This document shows, one piece after another, positions 32,070 to 44,100 of a stretch of DNA of 64,000 nucleotides. Location of the stretch: assembly GCF_011044255.1 (NCBI RefSeq), contig NZ_CP049107.1, positions 248,001 through 312,000 on the forward strand. The letters run 5' to 3'. The notes below the pieces were generated by a model. It was not told the DNA's origin. It ran no database searches and was given only the letters and a program-made list of their open reading frames with translations. The position numbers were made by a program, and so were the translations under genes. The stretch is from Rhizorhabdus phycosphaerae (GTDB lineage: Bacteria; Pseudomonadota; Alphaproteobacteria; Sphingomonadales; Sphingomonadaceae). Position 1 is the first letter of the stretch; every line of letters begins with the position of its first letter.

Positions 32070-33656
<1,587 letters not shown>

Positions 33657-33662
33657 GGCAGG

Positions 33663-34829
33663 ATGACGCCCGGCGCGCGCGCGCAGGCGGCGATCGACCT
33701 GCTGGACGAGATCATCGCCAGCGCCCGGGGTGGGGGTGCCGCGGCCGATACGCTGATCGCGCGCTATTTCAAGACGCGGCGCTATGCCGGGTCGAAAGAC
33801 CGGCGCGCGATCCGCGAGCTCGTCTACCGGGCCATCCGCCGGTCGGGCAACATCCCTGACCATGGTCGCGCCGCGCTTGTCGGTCTGGCAAGGGAAGATG
33901 ATGCCGTTGCCGCCCTGTTCGATGGCGGGGCGCACGCGCCGTCGCCGATCGAACCGGTCGAGGCGGGGAGTGATGGCCTGGTCCTGCCCGACTGGCTGTC
34001 CACGCGCATTGCCCCGGAAGAGCATGCCGCGCTTCTGGAGCGGGCCCCACTCGATGTGCGGGTCAATCTTGCCCGGACCGATCGCGCGAGCATGGCGTCC
34101 GCCCTCGCAGCCGAGCTTACGCCTTTCTCTCCGGCCGGGCTGCGCCTGCCGGAAGGAAGCCCGGTCGAAGCCAGCGAGCCATGGGCCCAGGGGCTCGTCG
34201 AAATCCAGGACGAGGGCAGCCAGCTGATCGCGCTTGCCGCGCGAGCCGCGCCGGGAATGACGGTGTTGGACCTGTGCGCAGGTGCGGGCGGGAAGACACT
34301 CGCGATGGCGGACTCGATGGGTGGGCAAGGTCGCCTGATCGCCAGCGACAGCAATCGGGCCCGCCTCTCCAGGCTTGCGCCGCGCGCGGGCCGCACGGGC
34401 GGCATCGCCATCGAGACGCGGCTGCTCGATCCGGGCCGCGAAAGCGCTGCGCTGGCCGATCTGGCCGATCGCTGCGACGTGGTCCTCGTCGATGCTCCCT
34501 GCTCGGGCACGGGGACCTGGCGGCGCAATCCCGAGGCACGCTGGCGGCTGACTCCGGCCCGTCTCGCACAGCTCGTCGAACTGCAGGCGCGCCTTCTGGA
34601 CATTTCTGCTCCACTCGTGAAGCCGGGCGGGGCGCTGGTCTACGCGGTCTGTTCGGTGTTGCCGGAGGAAGGCCGCCTTCAGGCCGACGCCTTTCTCGAG
34701 CGGTATCGCGATTATCGCTTCGATCAGCCTGGGTTCATCGCCGGACGTCAGGATGGTGCAGGTCGTCTGCTCACCCCGGCGCACGACCGGACCGACGGCT
34801 TTTTCGTCGCAAGGCTGGTGCGTGCATGA
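33663..34829 (+). CDS. RsmB-type RNA cytosine-C5 methyltransferase
   Basis: 388 residues with an N-terminal NusB-like helical region and a C-terminal Rossmann methyltransferase. [15 protein letters not shown] binds S-adenosylmethionine. [15 protein letters not shown] carries Cys280 and [11 protein letters not shown] carries Cys330; these are the two cysteines of m5C RNA methyltransferases, the second being the usual nucleophile. The likely target is 16S rRNA, as for RsmB, but other m5C substrates are possible. The stop overlaps the next ATG by four bases. Confidence 0.88.
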   Translation: MTPGARAQAAIDLLDEIIASARGGGAAADTLIARYFKTRRYAGSKDRRAIRELVYRAIRRSGNIPDHGRAALVGLAREDDAVAALFDGGAHAPSPIEPVEAGSDGLVLPDWLSTRIAPEEHAALLERAPLDVRVNLARTDRASMASALAAELTPFSPAGLRLPEGSPVEASEPWAQGLVEIQDEGSQLIALAARAAPGMTVLDLCAGAGGKTLAMADSMGGQGRLIASDSNRARLSRLAPRAGRTGGIAIETRLLDPGRESAALADLADRCDVVLVDAPCSGTGTWRRNPEARWRLTPARLAQLVELQARLLDISAPLVKPGGALVYAVCSVLPEEGRLQADAFLERYRDYRFDQPGFIAGRQDGAGRLLTPAHDRTDGFFVARLVRA

Positions 34830-35395
34830 TAGAACGCCGGAAAAGCGCGCTGTTGGAGATGTTGATGCGAGTTTCGCCCGTTGCTCTGGTTCTGTCGCTG
34901 ACCCTTCTCGCGGTGTCCAGCGGGGTCAGCGGGCAAAAGGCCGACGACCAGATCAATCCACGGTCGCTCGCCCTGCTTGCCGAGGGCCAGTCGGCGCTGG
35001 CCGCCGGCAAATATGAGGCCGCCAATGATGCGCTGGAAAGCGCTCTCGCGGTCGACCCACGCAACCGCAACGCCTTCATCGTGCTCGGCAAGGTCGCTCA
35101 GGCGCAGCAGCTGCCCGGCAAGGCCATCCGCATGTATTTCGAGGCGCTTGCGCTCGAGCCCAATGACGTCAACGCACTCTCTGCCCAGGGCGAGGCCATG
35201 GTCCAGAAGGGGGCGGTCGAAAGAGCCCGCGCCAATCTCGCCCGGGTACGCGCGCTGTGCAAGGTCGAGTGTCCGCCCGCCGCGCAGCTCGCCGCCGCGA
35301 TCGCCAAGGGGCCGCCCCCCGTCGTCGCCACCGCGCCGGCCAGCGACAAGGTTCCGCCCAAGGGCGCCGAAACCAGCGCCGTCGCCGACAAATAG
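34826..35395 (+). CDS. TPR-repeat protein, probably exported
   Basis: 189 residues. The N-terminus [20 protein letters not shown] continues into a hydrophobic stretch and VSSGVSGQ, resembling a signal peptide or anchor. About three tetratricopeptide repeats follow ([60 protein letters not shown]), then a Pro/Ala-rich tail. TPRs mediate protein contacts; no partner is evident. It overlaps the methyltransferase gene by four bases. In-frame ATGs at 34859 and 34865 are alternative starts. It converges on rsmA. Confidence 0.82.
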   Translation: MIERRKSALLEMLMRVSPVALVLSLTLLAVSSGVSGQKADDQINPRSLALLAEGQSALAAGKYEAANDALESALAVDPRNRNAFIVLGKVAQAQQLPGKAIRMYFEALALEPNDVNALSAQGEAMVQKGAVERARANLARVRALCKVECPPAAQLAAAIAKGPPPVVATAPASDKVPPKGAETSAVADK

Positions 35396-35418
35396 GTCGT
35401 CTCTCCGGTAGGGAGAAG

Positions 35419-36258
35419 CTAGCGGTTCGAGTCCAGCGCTCGGGCCAATGCGACGAACTCTTCGACGCTGAGCGTTTCCGCGCGCCGCTCCGGGTCGATG
35501 CCGACCGTTGGCAGCAGATCGACCGCGCCTTTCACCGATTTCAGGCTCTGGCGCAGCATCTTGCGCCTCTGTCCGAAGGCGGCGGCAGTGAGCGTTTCGA
35601 CCGTGACCATGCTCGCACCCTCGGGCTGATCGCCCGGAATCACGTGCACGACGGCCGACATCACCTTGGGCGGGGGGACGAAAGCGGACCGATGCACGTT
35701 GAGCGCGATCGTCGGTGTCGATCGCCACTGGGCGAGCACGGCCAGTCGCCCATAAGCGGGCGTGCCGGGCTTGGCGACGATCCGCTCCGCGACCTCCTTC
35801 TGGAACATCAGCGTGAGCGAGCGCCACCAGGGCGGCCATTTGTCGAGCGAAAGCCAGCGGACGAAGAGCGCGGTTCCGACATTATAGGGCAGGTTCGATG
35901 CGATATGGGCGCCTTCACCGGCCTCTGTGCGTTCGTCGATCTTCATCGCGTCGGCCGAAATTACCCGCAGCCGACCGCCCGATGCTATGTCGAGTTCGGC
36001 GAGCGCCGGCAGGCAGCGATCGTCCCTCTCCACCGCCACGACGGACGCCCCCGCGCCGAGCAGGGCCCGCGTCAGCCCGCCCGGGCCGGGGCCGACCTCA
36101 TAGACGGTCTGCCCGTCGAGGTCGCCGGGAATGCGCGCAATCCTGTCGAGGAGCTGGCCGTCGAGGAGGAAATTCTGGCCAAGGGCCTTGTTGGCGCTGA
36201 GGCCATGCCGCGCGATCACGTCGCGCAGCGGCGGCAGCCCCTGCATTTTTCCGGTCAT
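35419..36258 (-). CDS. rsmA: 16S rRNA dimethyladenosine transferase (KsgA)
   Basis: Dimethylates two adjacent adenosines in helix 45 of 16S rRNA during small-subunit maturation. 279 residues. Motifs are [25 protein letters not shown] for S-adenosylmethionine and [16 protein letters not shown] (the NLPY catalytic motif). ATG 36258 overlaps the pdxA stop by four bases, so the longer open frame to 36477 is rejected. Last gene of lptD-surA-pdxA-rsmA, the classical order. Confidence 0.97.
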   Translation of the reverse strand: MTGKMQGLPPLRDVIARHGLSANKALGQNFLLDGQLLDRIARIPGDLDGQTVYEVGPGPGGLTRALLGAGASVVAVERDDRCLPALAELDIASGGRLRVISADAMKIDERTEAGEGAHIASNLPYNVGTALFVRWLSLDKWPPWWRSLTLMFQKEVAERIVAKPGTPAYGRLAVLAQWRSTPTIALNVHRSAFVPPPKVMSAVVHVIPGDQPEGASMVTVETLTAAAFGQRRKMLRQSLKSVKGAVDLLPTVGIDPERRAETLSVEEFVALARALDSNR

Positions 36259-37250
36259 GCGTGGAGCAGGCGGTTCCGGGCCGCTTCCGCCGCCAGCGAA
36301 ATGGCGGCGATCATCGCTCCGGGATGCGCGACATTCTTCCCCGCGATGCCGAAGGCGGTGCCGTGGTCGGGGGCTGTGCGGACGATCGGCAGACCCAGCG
36401 TCATGTTCACGCCTTCGTCGAAATGGAGCGTCTTGAGCGGGATGAGCGCTTGGTCGTGATAGAGGCACAAGGCGCAATCATATTGTGCGCGGGCGCGCGC
36501 ATGGAACATGGTGTCGGCGGCCAGAGGGCCCGTCACGTCGATCCCTTCGGCGCGCAATATCTCGATGGCGGGAATGATCAGTTCGATCTCTTCGCGGCCA
36601 ATGGCGCCGCCTTCGCCGGCATGGGGATTGAAGCCGGCAATCGCCAGGCGCGGCCGTTCTATACCGAAATTCTTGATCAGGCCGCGCTCGGTCGCTCGTG
36701 CCTTGGCGACGATGAGATCGATGCTCACCATGTTCACCACCTCGCGCAGCGGTACGTGCGTGGTGATCGGGACCGCGCGGAGCGTGGGCCCTGCCAGCAG
36801 CATCACGGTATTCGCGGCGGAGACGCCACAGCGCTCGGCGACGAATTCGGTCTGCCCGGGATGCGTGAAGCCGATCGCATAGAGTTGCGACTTGGCGACG
36901 GGGGCCGTGACGAGACCGCCGACAATGGGCGACCGCGCGAGGCCGGCTGCCAGTTCGAGCGAGTCGAGCGCGCACCGTGCCCCCGCCAGGTCGGGTTGCC
37001 CGGGAACAATGTCAGCCGTGTCGTGAATCTGGATCAGCGGCAAAGCCGAGGAGAAACAGCCCATCGCCTCGTCGGGGCTGGAGATCAGGCATATGGGCCC
37101 GGACCACACCGCCTCGATCGAACGCTGGTCGCCGACCGCGAAGAAGGGCGCCAGATCATGGTCGTCCCGCGCGTCCCAGGCCTTGGCCACGATTTCGGGA
37201 CCAATGCCTGCGGGGTCACCGAGGGCGACGGCGAGCGGGGCTATGTCCAT
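36255..37250 (-). CDS. pdxA: 4-hydroxythreonine-4-phosphate dehydrogenase
   Basis: An NAD-dependent dehydrogenase in pyridoxal 5'-phosphate biosynthesis. 331 residues. [15 protein letters not shown] at the N-terminus, [24 protein letters not shown] with a metal histidine, [14 protein letters not shown] with another, and [22 protein letters not shown] are diagnostic. It is separated by only four bases from surA upstream and overlaps rsmA by four bases. Confidence 0.97.
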   Translation of the reverse strand: MDIAPLAVALGDPAGIGPEIVAKAWDARDDHDLAPFFAVGDQRSIEAVWSGPICLISSPDEAMGCFSSALPLIQIHDTADIVPGQPDLAGARCALDSLELAAGLARSPIVGGLVTAPVAKSQLYAIGFTHPGQTEFVAERCGVSAANTVMLLAGPTLRAVPITTHVPLREVVNMVSIDLIVAKARATERGLIKNFGIERPRLAIAGFNPHAGEGGAIGREEIELIIPAIEILRAEGIDVTGPLAADTMFHARARAQYDCALCLYHDQALIPLKTLHFDEGVNMTLGLPIVRTAPDHGTAFGIAGKNVAHPGAMIAAISLAAEAARNRLLHA

Positions 37251-37254
37251 CGCG

Positions 37255-38613
37255 TCAGCGATACTCGATCACCGCGTCGCGCCGGAGATCGCGCAGATAG
37301 CGCTGGGCGCGGCGATTGACGCGCTCCTGCTCGATCTGGGACTGGATCTGCTCGAAGGAGGGACCCGATGTGGGCGCGGGATCGTCGCGGCCGCACAGGA
37401 TCAGCGCACGTACGCCATCCTTGAGCGAACCGAAGGGCGGCGTCGCCTGTCCGACCTGCAGGTTGAGCATCAGATCCTGGAGCTGGGGCGGCAGGTCGCG
37501 GATCGTCATCTGGTCGTTGTTGACCACGTCCGCGCCGACCGACTGCGCCACTTCATTGGCCTTGCCGCAGCCCTGAATGTCCTTGACCGCCTTGGCGAAG
37601 GCCTCGAGCTTCGGGGTCGCCTGGGCCTGGGTGATGTTGGGCGGGAAGGTGACGGTCAACTGCTTCAGCAGCAGTTGCGCGTCGCGCGGATCGACGCCCA
37701 GCACCTGCCGCTTGTCGATCAGGAGCAGGATCGAATATCCGCCGGGGACGGCGATCGGCTGACTAATCTGTCCGTTCTGCAACTGCGTGACGACGCCGGA
37801 AAGCTGTTCCGGCAACTGCTCGGCCCGAACCCAGCCCAGATCGCCGCCGACCGCGGCGGTGGAGGCTTCGGAGAACTGGCGCGCATAAGCCGCAAAGGAG
37901 GCGCCCCGCTGAATCTGTTCGATGATGCGCTGGGCGTTGGCGCCGGCCTCGCCCATGGTTTCGGGCGTGGCGGACAGGAAGATCTCGCCGACATGATATT
38001 CGTTGGCGCCCTTCGACGCCTTCAGGCGCGAGATGATCGCGTTGACCTCCTCCTCGCTGACCGCGACGAAGGGTTCGACGCGACGGCTGAGTACGCGCCG
38101 CCATGCGGCCTCGCCCTCGATCTGCCGCTTGATCGAGACCTCCGAAGAGCCCTTCTCGTGCAGGAAGGCCGCGAAGTCCTTGGGTGTCTTGCGGAAATTC
38201 GATGCCACGCGATCATAGGTCTGCTGCACCTCTTCGGGAGCGACCTCGATCTTCTGGGCCTTGGCTTCCTGGATCTGCAGCGTCTCGTCGATCAGGTTGC
38301 GCAAGACCTGAAGCCGCAGCCGCTCGAGTTCTTCCTGCGGGATGCGGCCGCCATTGGCAGCGACCACGAGGGCCAGCCTCTGCTCGACGTCGGTCTGGGT
38401 GATGATGGTACCGTTGACGATCGCGGTCGCCGTGCGGACATTGGGGTCGCGATTGCCGAAGACGGTGATGTCTTTCGGAATGTTGAGCGCCCCCGACATT
38501 TCCTCATTGGGATCGCCGGCCATCTGGCTGGTCGCGGGCGGAGCCAACAGCGCAAGGGCCGTCACCGCACATAGTAGCTTTCCACCCCGACCCAGCTTCG
38601 TTCCGCGTACCAA
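37255..38613 (-). CDS. surA: Periplasmic chaperone and peptidyl-prolyl isomerase SurA
   Basis: Escorts outer-membrane proteins, including LptD, across the periplasm. 452 residues. The signal peptide has a basic start and the hydrophobic core CAVTALALLAPP, ending near ATS-Q. A SurA N-terminal domain (IVNGTIITQTDVEQRL, then LRNLIDETLQIQEAK) and a parvulin domain (YHVGEIFLSATPE to GGDLGWVRAEQLPEQLSGVV) follow, with a C-terminal helix. Directly downstream of lptD, its major client. Confidence 0.94.
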   Translation of the reverse strand: MVRGTKLGRGGKLLCAVTALALLAPPATSQMAGDPNEEMSGALNIPKDITVFGNRDPNVRTATAIVNGTIITQTDVEQRLALVVAANGGRIPQEELERLRLQVLRNLIDETLQIQEAKAQKIEVAPEEVQQTYDRVASNFRKTPKDFAAFLHEKGSSEVSIKRQIEGEAAWRRVLSRRVEPFVAVSEEEVNAIISRLKASKGANEYHVGEIFLSATPETMGEAGANAQRIIEQIQRGASFAAYARQFSEASTAAVGGDLGWVRAEQLPEQLSGVVTQLQNGQISQPIAVPGGYSILLLIDKRQVLGVDPRDAQLLLKQLTVTFPPNITQAQATPKLEAFAKAVKDIQGCGKANEVAQSVGADVVNNDQMTIRDLPPQLQDLMLNLQVGQATPPFGSLKDGVRALILCGRDDPAPTSGPSFEQIQSQIEQERVNRRAQRYLRDLRRDAVIEYR

Positions 38614-38674
38614 GAGCTAATCCTCGATCAATGTCATATACGGTGGCTATTTCACCCCGCCGCTGAATGCACGC

Positions 38675-40915
38675 TTAGCGGCCCAAATTCTTCAGCGCCA
38701 GTCGCAACAGATAAGTGTTGCCCCGGCGGGCGTCGCCGATCGCGGCATATTCGCGCCGCCAGGTCACGCCGACCTCGATGCAGTCGTCGTCGTAAAGAAT
38801 GCCGAGGCGATGCCGGATCGGCTGATATCCGTCGGACAGCGTCGCCGGATCTTCCTTCGGACCGGTCAGATCGATGACGGTCGAACCGAACACCGACCAG
38901 TAGCGTGCTATCTGCACACGTCCGCCGAGCCGGACCTCTTCGCGGTCGCGCAGGTCCTCGATGGTTGACGCGATGTCCCGGTTGAGCTTGAGATAGCCGA
39001 TGAGCGCATAGGTCTTGCGCGTACCGATCGTGGCATCGATCTCGTTGCGGCGAACCGCAAAATTGTCCTTGTCCAGCCGGAATCGGTGGGTGAGTTCCAG
39101 GAATCGACCATATTTCAGCGTCGTGCGCCCGACGATGTCGGACAGCCTATCGGATAGGCCGGTGCCCACCGGCAGCAGGCTGGGCTTGTTCGTCAGCCTG
39201 TAGCTCTGTCCGACCACGCTGTTGAACGAGATGCCGGGAAGATCGACCGACCACTCGGCGCCGTAAGTCACGCGGCTGCCATCTTCCCAGCGATCATAGC
39301 CGGAGAAGCGATTGAGCGCGAAGAGGTTCGAATCTTCCAGGTCGATCGCGCGCGCATCCTCATTCGGGATGCTCATATTCTTGGTCTTGGGGCTGCCGAC
39401 GATCTGGATACGCGGAGTGATCCGCTGGGTACCGGCGAAGAAGTCGCCGATCAGGGGCCATTTTACGTCGATGGCGAGCGCGCCAATGCCGCGCGGCGTC
39501 CAGCCGGGATCGCCACGGTAGCTGATCGTCGCGGTCTGCCCGACCTGATCAGTATGATAGATGTCGCCGCGGAGGTAGCCGGTCAGCGTCACCTCCTGCC
39601 CGAGCGGCGTATAGCGCCGCAGATTCCATTCGGCTGCAGCGAAGGCACGTTGCGTGTCCTGTCCGCTGGTGCGAACGAGGGCGAGGCTGTTCAACTGCAG
39701 CTGGAGAATGCCGCCCACCAGCGGGTCGGTCACCCTGAGGCGGTAGTCGATGGCGGGCAGGGCGATCGGCTGCTGCCCCTGCGGATCGCCGATCCTCAGT
39801 GTCTGGACCGCCCAGCCCTTGATCGACAAATAGCTCGACGAGTCGATCCGTTCCGCCTGGATCTGGCTGCGCAGCCGGTCGTCGCGCGAAATGTCGTAGC
39901 GCCGCATGAAGGTGCGATCGGTCGTACCCCGGATCGAGGCAGAAACCGTCCAATAGTCGCCGAACTGGAAGCGGCCATTGGCATCGACATAGCCACGAAC
40001 CTCGCGGTTGCTGCTCAGCGGGGCTCCGGTGGTCGCCGACGACCGGGGGCTGTAGGTCAGCATGCCCGCAGCCTGCCAGGCGCCATTGGCAGTCAGTGCG
40101 CGATATTGGCCTTCTATCGCCGGCAAAACCTTCGAATAGACGTGCGGCGTGATCGTCAGGTCGCGATTGGGCGCGAGCTGGAAATAATAGGGGACGGCGA
40201 ATTCGAAGCCGTTGACCCGGCCATATTGGATATCGGGGAGCAACAGGCCGGACCCGCCGCCACCGCTGCCGTCGGGATGCGAAAGGCCGGGCAGCCACAC
40301 GATCGGTGCGCCCAGGAAGCTGATCCTCGCGCCATCATAGCTGATCCGGTGCTTGTTCGGATCGTGCACCACGCGCACCGCACTGATCTTCCAGATCGGT
40401 TCCTTGGGGCAGCCTTTGCTGTCCACGACCGCGCAGGGCGTATAGACGGCCTTGTCGAGCGTGCTGACCTCATTGCGACGGACGCCGTGGACAGCAGCCA
40501 GCCGTCCGCCGTCGTTGAGGACCAGCAACAGATTTTCGACGACGCCGTCCTTCAGTGTGTCGGTGAGCTCGACCGAGTCTCCGTAGACGGTGTCGTTCGA
40601 CGCGTTCACGATCGCAACATTGCCCTCGGCGCGAACCACCCCCGTTTTCTGGTTCCACCGGACGCTGTCTGCGCGCAGCCTGGCACCCTGGCGCATCATG
40701 CGGACATTGCCGGATGCCGTGACGACCTCGCCGTCGCTGTCATAGGCCAGCGTATCGGCGGCGAAGGTCACCTCCTCCTCGTTGGCGGGCGTGGGCGCAT
40801 CGCCCTGGACCGGCGCCGGCGCCGGTTCCACCAGATTTGGCTGGGCAGCATAAGCGGCGCTGCTGGCAAGCGCAGGCAGGGTGGTTGCCAGGAGGAACAG
40901 ATATGGCTTTTTCAC
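38675..40915 (-). CDS. lptD: LPS-assembly protein LptD
   Basis: The outer-membrane beta-barrel that inserts lipopolysaccharide into the outer leaflet. About 746 residues from GTG 40915 (MKKPYLFLLATTLPALASSA when read as a start), which gives a clean signal peptide ending AYA. The N-terminal OstA/LptA-like jellyroll contains TLAYDSDGEVVTASGNVRMM and LRADSVRWNQKTGVVRAEGN. The long C-terminal barrel contains LPGLSHPDGSGGGGSGLLLP and strand-like alternation to the end (NTYLLRLALKNLGR). The open frame extends to 41143, but that part is not protein-like and would overlap pepA. Confidence 0.94.
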   Translation of the reverse strand: MKKPYLFLLATTLPALASSAAYAAQPNLVEPAPAPVQGDAPTPANEEEVTFAADTLAYDSDGEVVTASGNVRMMRQGARLRADSVRWNQKTGVVRAEGNVAIVNASNDTVYGDSVELTDTLKDGVVENLLLVLNDGGRLAAVHGVRRNEVSTLDKAVYTPCAVVDSKGCPKEPIWKISAVRVVHDPNKHRISYDGARISFLGAPIVWLPGLSHPDGSGGGGSGLLLPDIQYGRVNGFEFAVPYYFQLAPNRDLTITPHVYSKVLPAIEGQYRALTANGAWQAAGMLTYSPRSSATTGAPLSSNREVRGYVDANGRFQFGDYWTVSASIRGTTDRTFMRRYDISRDDRLRSQIQAERIDSSSYLSIKGWAVQTLRIGDPQGQQPIALPAIDYRLRVTDPLVGGILQLQLNSLALVRTSGQDTQRAFAAAEWNLRRYTPLGQEVTLTGYLRGDIYHTDQVGQTATISYRGDPGWTPRGIGALAIDVKWPLIGDFFAGTQRITPRIQIVGSPKTKNMSIPNEDARAIDLEDSNLFALNRFSGYDRWEDGSRVTYGAEWSVDLPGISFNSVVGQSYRLTNKPSLLPVGTGLSDRLSDIVGRTTLKYGRFLELTHRFRLDKDNFAVRRNEIDATIGTRKTYALIGYLKLNRDIASTIEDLRDREEVRLGGRVQIARYWSVFGSTVIDLTGPKEDPATLSDGYQPIRHRLGILYDDDCIEVGVTWRREYAAIGDARRGNTYLLRLALKNLGR

Positions 40916-41101
40916 GAAACCCCACAGGACAGGCCGGATGCCGTCATCGGCCGGCGGTCTGCACAACGCACTCGCGCCGACTATCGCACCAACGCCGCCG
41001 CTGCAATGCCTTGGGCGGCAGACCGGTTCGTCTGCACCGTTGCGACCGGCGTGCCGGCTCCCTAGATGGATGGCAAAGCAGATTGTAAGGACACCGCCTA
41101 G

Positions 41102-42571
41102 ATGCGCATCAGTTTCGCCGACGCCCGGCCTTCCGCCGCCCATGCCCTTGCCCTGGTCGTCGCACCGGGAACTCTCGACGGTACGGCGCTCGGCAGCTTG
41201 CCGGATGCTGCGCAGGCGCTGGCGCGGACGGCGGCCAAGGCGCTGCGTTTCGACGGCGAGGCTGGTGCCGTGGTCGAATATTTTGCGGAGGCCGATGGCG
41301 CCAACCGTCGCCTCCTTCTGGTCGGCCTCGGTTCGAAGACCGATTTCGAAAAGGCCGGCGCGGCGCTGGTCGCGAAGCTGCTCACCTCGGGCGAGACGAC
41401 TCTGGTGGTGGACATCTCAGGCGTCGCCGGTTCCAAGGCCGCCGAGGCCGCTGCGGCAGTAGCATCCGGCGCGATGCTTCGCAGCTGGCGTTACGACACC
41501 TATCGGACGAAGCTCGACGCCAAGCAGCGTCCGTCGCTGGAGGAGGTCGTGATCGTGGGCGGCGGAGCCGAGGCCGAGGCCCGCTGGGCGGCTGCCTCGG
41601 CGGTCGTCGAGGGTGTCGCCTTCACCCGCGAACTGGTGACCGAACCGGGAAACATCATCTATCCGGAGAGCTTCGTGGAGCGCTGCCGGCCGCTCGAGGC
41701 GCTCGGTGTCAAGATCGAGGTTCTCGGTCGTGATGCGATGGCAGCTCTCGGCATGGGGGCGCTGCTCGGCGTTGCACAGGGTTCGGCGAGACCGCCGCAG
41801 ATGCTGGTGATGCGGTGGGAAGGCGCCGAATCTTCAAAGGCCCCCGTCGCTTTCGTCGGCAAGGGCGTGACCTTCGACAGCGGCGGCATCTCGCTGAAGC
41901 CGGGCGGCGGCATGGAAGACATGAAGTGGGACATGGGTGGCGCGGGCGCGGTTGCCGGCGCCATGAAGGCGCTCGCGCTCCGCAAGGCGAATGCGAACGT
42001 GATCGGCGTCTGCGGTCTCGTCGAGAACATGCCCGATGGCCTGGCCCAGCGGCCGGGTGACGTCGTGACCTCGATGTCGGGTCAGACGGTGGAGGTCATC
42101 AACACCGATGCCGAGGGGCGGCTCGTCCTGTGCGACGCGCTCACCTGGGTCCAGAAGAATTACGCGCCCAAGACGATCGTCGATCTTGCCACGCTGACCG
42201 GCGCCATGATCGTCGCGCTCGGCCATGAATATGGCGGGCTATTCGCGAATGACGATCTGCTGGCCGACCAGTTGCTGGCCGCAGCGACGGCATCGGGCGA
42301 TCGCCTGTGGCGGATGCCGCTGGGCGACGCCTATGACAAGCTGATCGACTCCCCGATCGCCGACATGAAAAATGTCGGTCCGCGCGAGGCGGGATCGATC
42401 ACCGCCGCTCAGTTTCTCAAGCGTTTCATCGACGAGGGCGTGCGCTGGGCCCATCTGGACATCGCCGGCATGGTCTGGGCGTCGAAGCCCGGCACGACCT
42501 GGGACAAGGGGGCGACCGGCTATGGCGTTCGCCTGCTCGATCGCTTCGTCGCGGACAATTTCGAGAACTGA
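41102..42571 (+). CDS. pepA: Leucyl aminopeptidase (M17)
   Basis: A two-metal cytoplasmic exopeptidase that removes N-terminal residues from peptides. 489 residues. VAFVGKGVTFDSGGISLKPG contains metal-binding Lys and Asp, and NTDAEGRLVL (from residue 334) is the M17 signature with Asp336 and Glu338. DMGGAGAVAGAMKA lies between. It diverges from lptD. Its stop (TGA) directly abuts the cofC stop on the other strand, giving TGATCA with no spacer. Confidence 0.97.
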   Translation: MRISFADARPSAAHALALVVAPGTLDGTALGSLPDAAQALARTAAKALRFDGEAGAVVEYFAEADGANRRLLLVGLGSKTDFEKAGAALVAKLLTSGETTLVVDISGVAGSKAAEAAAAVASGAMLRSWRYDTYRTKLDAKQRPSLEEVVIVGGGAEAEARWAAASAVVEGVAFTRELVTEPGNIIYPESFVERCRPLEALGVKIEVLGRDAMAALGMGALLGVAQGSARPPQMLVMRWEGAESSKAPVAFVGKGVTFDSGGISLKPGGGMEDMKWDMGGAGAVAGAMKALALRKANANVIGVCGLVENMPDGLAQRPGDVVTSMSGQTVEVINTDAEGRLVLCDALTWVQKNYAPKTIVDLATLTGAMIVALGHEYGGLFANDDLLADQLLAAATASGDRLWRMPLGDAYDKLIDSPIADMKNVGPREAGSITAAQFLKRFIDEGVRWAHLDIAGMVWASKPGTTWDKGATGYGVRLLDRFVADNFEN

Positions 42572-43174
42572 TCAGGCGAGATTTGCTCGGGCGGGCCTGG
42601 CAAGAAGCTCGGCCAGTTCGACAGGCAGGTCGACATCGCTGGCGAGGCCCGGGCGCTTGAGCAGATTGAGCGTCCGGCCTCGTGATATAGCGGCATCTAT
42701 ATGCCGCTGGCAGCTATCGGGCCCGTAGAAGAAATCGATCGCGTCGGGCGGGCTGAGCATCAGGGCGTTGGTACCCGTGCCATGCCTGTCCGGAGCGATC
42801 ACGACATCGCCCGGCGTCGCGAGCAGGGCTTCGATGTCCCCGATCTCGAGATAGGGGAGATCGCTGCTGAGCGTGACGAGACGGTCTGCGCCCAATTCGA
42901 CAGCAACAGAGCGCGCCTGGGCGAAAGCCGCATTGAGTTCCGCACCGCTTTCCACGACGCTCTCGACGCCATGCTCGGCGGCGATGGATCGCAGATCGGC
43001 CGACCGCGTGACCACGAGCATGTCCGTTGCTGCGAACATCTCGGACGAAATGTTCAGGACATGCCGAAACATATTGATATTCAATCGATATCGGTCGCCT
43101 TCGGGAAGGGCTGAGGCAAGCCGTGTCTTGCCTTCCTCAGGCGGGCGCGCCGCGAGGATAGCGATCGTCCTCAA
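42572..43174 (-). CDS. cofC: 2-phospholactate/PEP guanylyltransferase (CofC/FbiD)
   Basis: A 200-residue nucleotidyltransferase that activates a three-carbon phospho-acid with GTP for coenzyme F420 synthesis. RPPEEGKTRLASALPE matches the nucleotide loop, followed by VVTRSADL, LVTLSSDLPYLEIGDIEALL with the metal aspartate, and DRHGTGTNALML. Depending on the organism the substrate is 2-phospholactate, phosphoenolpyruvate or 3-phosphoglycerate; the sequence alone does not let me decide. Third gene of cofE-cofD-cofC, overlapping cofD by four bases. Confidence 0.9.
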   Translation of the reverse strand: MRTIAILAARPPEEGKTRLASALPEGDRYRLNINMFRHVLNISSEMFAATDMLVVTRSADLRSIAAEHGVESVVESGAELNAAFAQARSVAVELGADRLVTLSSDLPYLEIGDIEALLATPGDVVIAPDRHGTGTNALMLSPPDAIDFFYGPDSCQRHIDAAISRGRTLNLLKRPGLASDVDLPVELAELLARPARANLA

Positions 43175-44100
43175 CGGTCGCGTAGCTGTCGTGTGAAATC
43201 GAGAACGTCCGCCGCGAGACGTTTCTGCCCGGCATCGTCCCGCATCAGCGTCTCGGTCAAAAGAACTGGGATATCCGGTCGGGGAGAGTCGGCGTCTGCC
43301 TGATCAATCACCAGCCCGTCGAGGACATCGCCGAAATAGCTGGCCAGCCCTAGCGGGTCTCGCGATATACCAAGTTCTTCCAATATCTTGGCAGCGGGTC
43401 CTTTGACGGCTGATCCGCCGATGAAAGGCGACACGGCCACGACCGGTGCCGGGCTTTGGCACAGCCGCTCGCGGACCCCCTGGATCGCCAGGATCGGGGC
43501 AAGGCTCAGGACCGGGTTGGACGGGCAGAGGATGATCGCGTCGAGAGCGGGGTCGTCGAGCGCCGCATCGAATGCAGCCGATGGCCGCGCCTCGTCGACC
43601 CCGTCGAAGGATATCGCGCGAAAGACGGGAGCCGCGCGTCGCCGGACGAAATAGTCCTGAAAGGCCAATCGGCCTTCGTCGCTGTCGATGATGGACCGCA
43701 GCCGATCATCGGTGGCAGGTGCAACTCTGTGTCTCACGCCGAGCTTGTCCGCGATCTGTCGCGTCGCTTCGGACAGGCTGTGCTGCTCGAGCAGCAGCCG
43801 GCGCATGACATGGGTTGCAAGGTCGCGATCGCCGAGATTGAACCAGTCCTCCCCACCGAGGCGACCGATGGCGGCCATGAAATTCCAGCTTTCGCCGGCA
43901 AGGCCCCAGCCTTGTTGCGGGTCGTTCAGCCCGGCCAGTGTATAGCAGACGGTGTCTAGATCGGGGCAGATGGGCAGGCCGAAATGATCGAAATCGTCCC
44001 CGACGTTCACAACGACGAGCAATTCATCTGGCGGCAGGCAGGCGGCAAGGCCATTGGCGAGGCGAGCCCCTCCCACGCCTCCGGCGAGCGCCACGATCAT
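43171..44100 (-). CDS. cofD: 2-phospho-L-lactate transferase (CofD/FbiA)
   Basis: Transfers the activated phospho-acid moiety to FO (deazaflavin) to make F420-0 or its dehydro form. 309 residues. ALAGGVGGARLANGLA at the N-terminus, VNVGDDFDHFGLPICPDLDTVCYTL, GWGLAGESW, NLGDRDLATHV, ILCPSNPVLSLAPIL and VSPFIGGSAVKGPAAK are diagnostic for CofD. ATG 44100 overlaps the cofE stop by four bases; the longer open frame to 44364 runs inside cofE and is rejected. The FO synthase genes (fbiC or cofG/cofH) are not in the window. Confidence 0.96.
   Translation of the reverse strand: MIVALAGGVGGARLANGLAACLPPDELLVVVNVGDDFDHFGLPICPDLDTVCYTLAGLNDPQQGWGLAGESWNFMAAIGRLGGEDWFNLGDRDLATHVMRRLLLEQHSLSEATRQIADKLGVRHRVAPATDDRLRSIIDSDEGRLAFQDYFVRRRAAPVFRAISFDGVDEARPSAAFDAALDDPALDAIILCPSNPVLSLAPILAIQGVRERLCQSPAPVVAVSPFIGGSAVKGPAAKILEELGISRDPLGLASYFGDVLDGLVIDQADADSPRPDIPVLLTETLMRDDAGQKRLAADVLDFTRQLRDR

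Noticed and set aside
36255-36477. N-terminal extension of rsmA to 36477
   Set aside because: It would run inside pdxA on the same strand. ATG 36258 overlaps the pdxA stop neatly and gives the normal family N-terminus.
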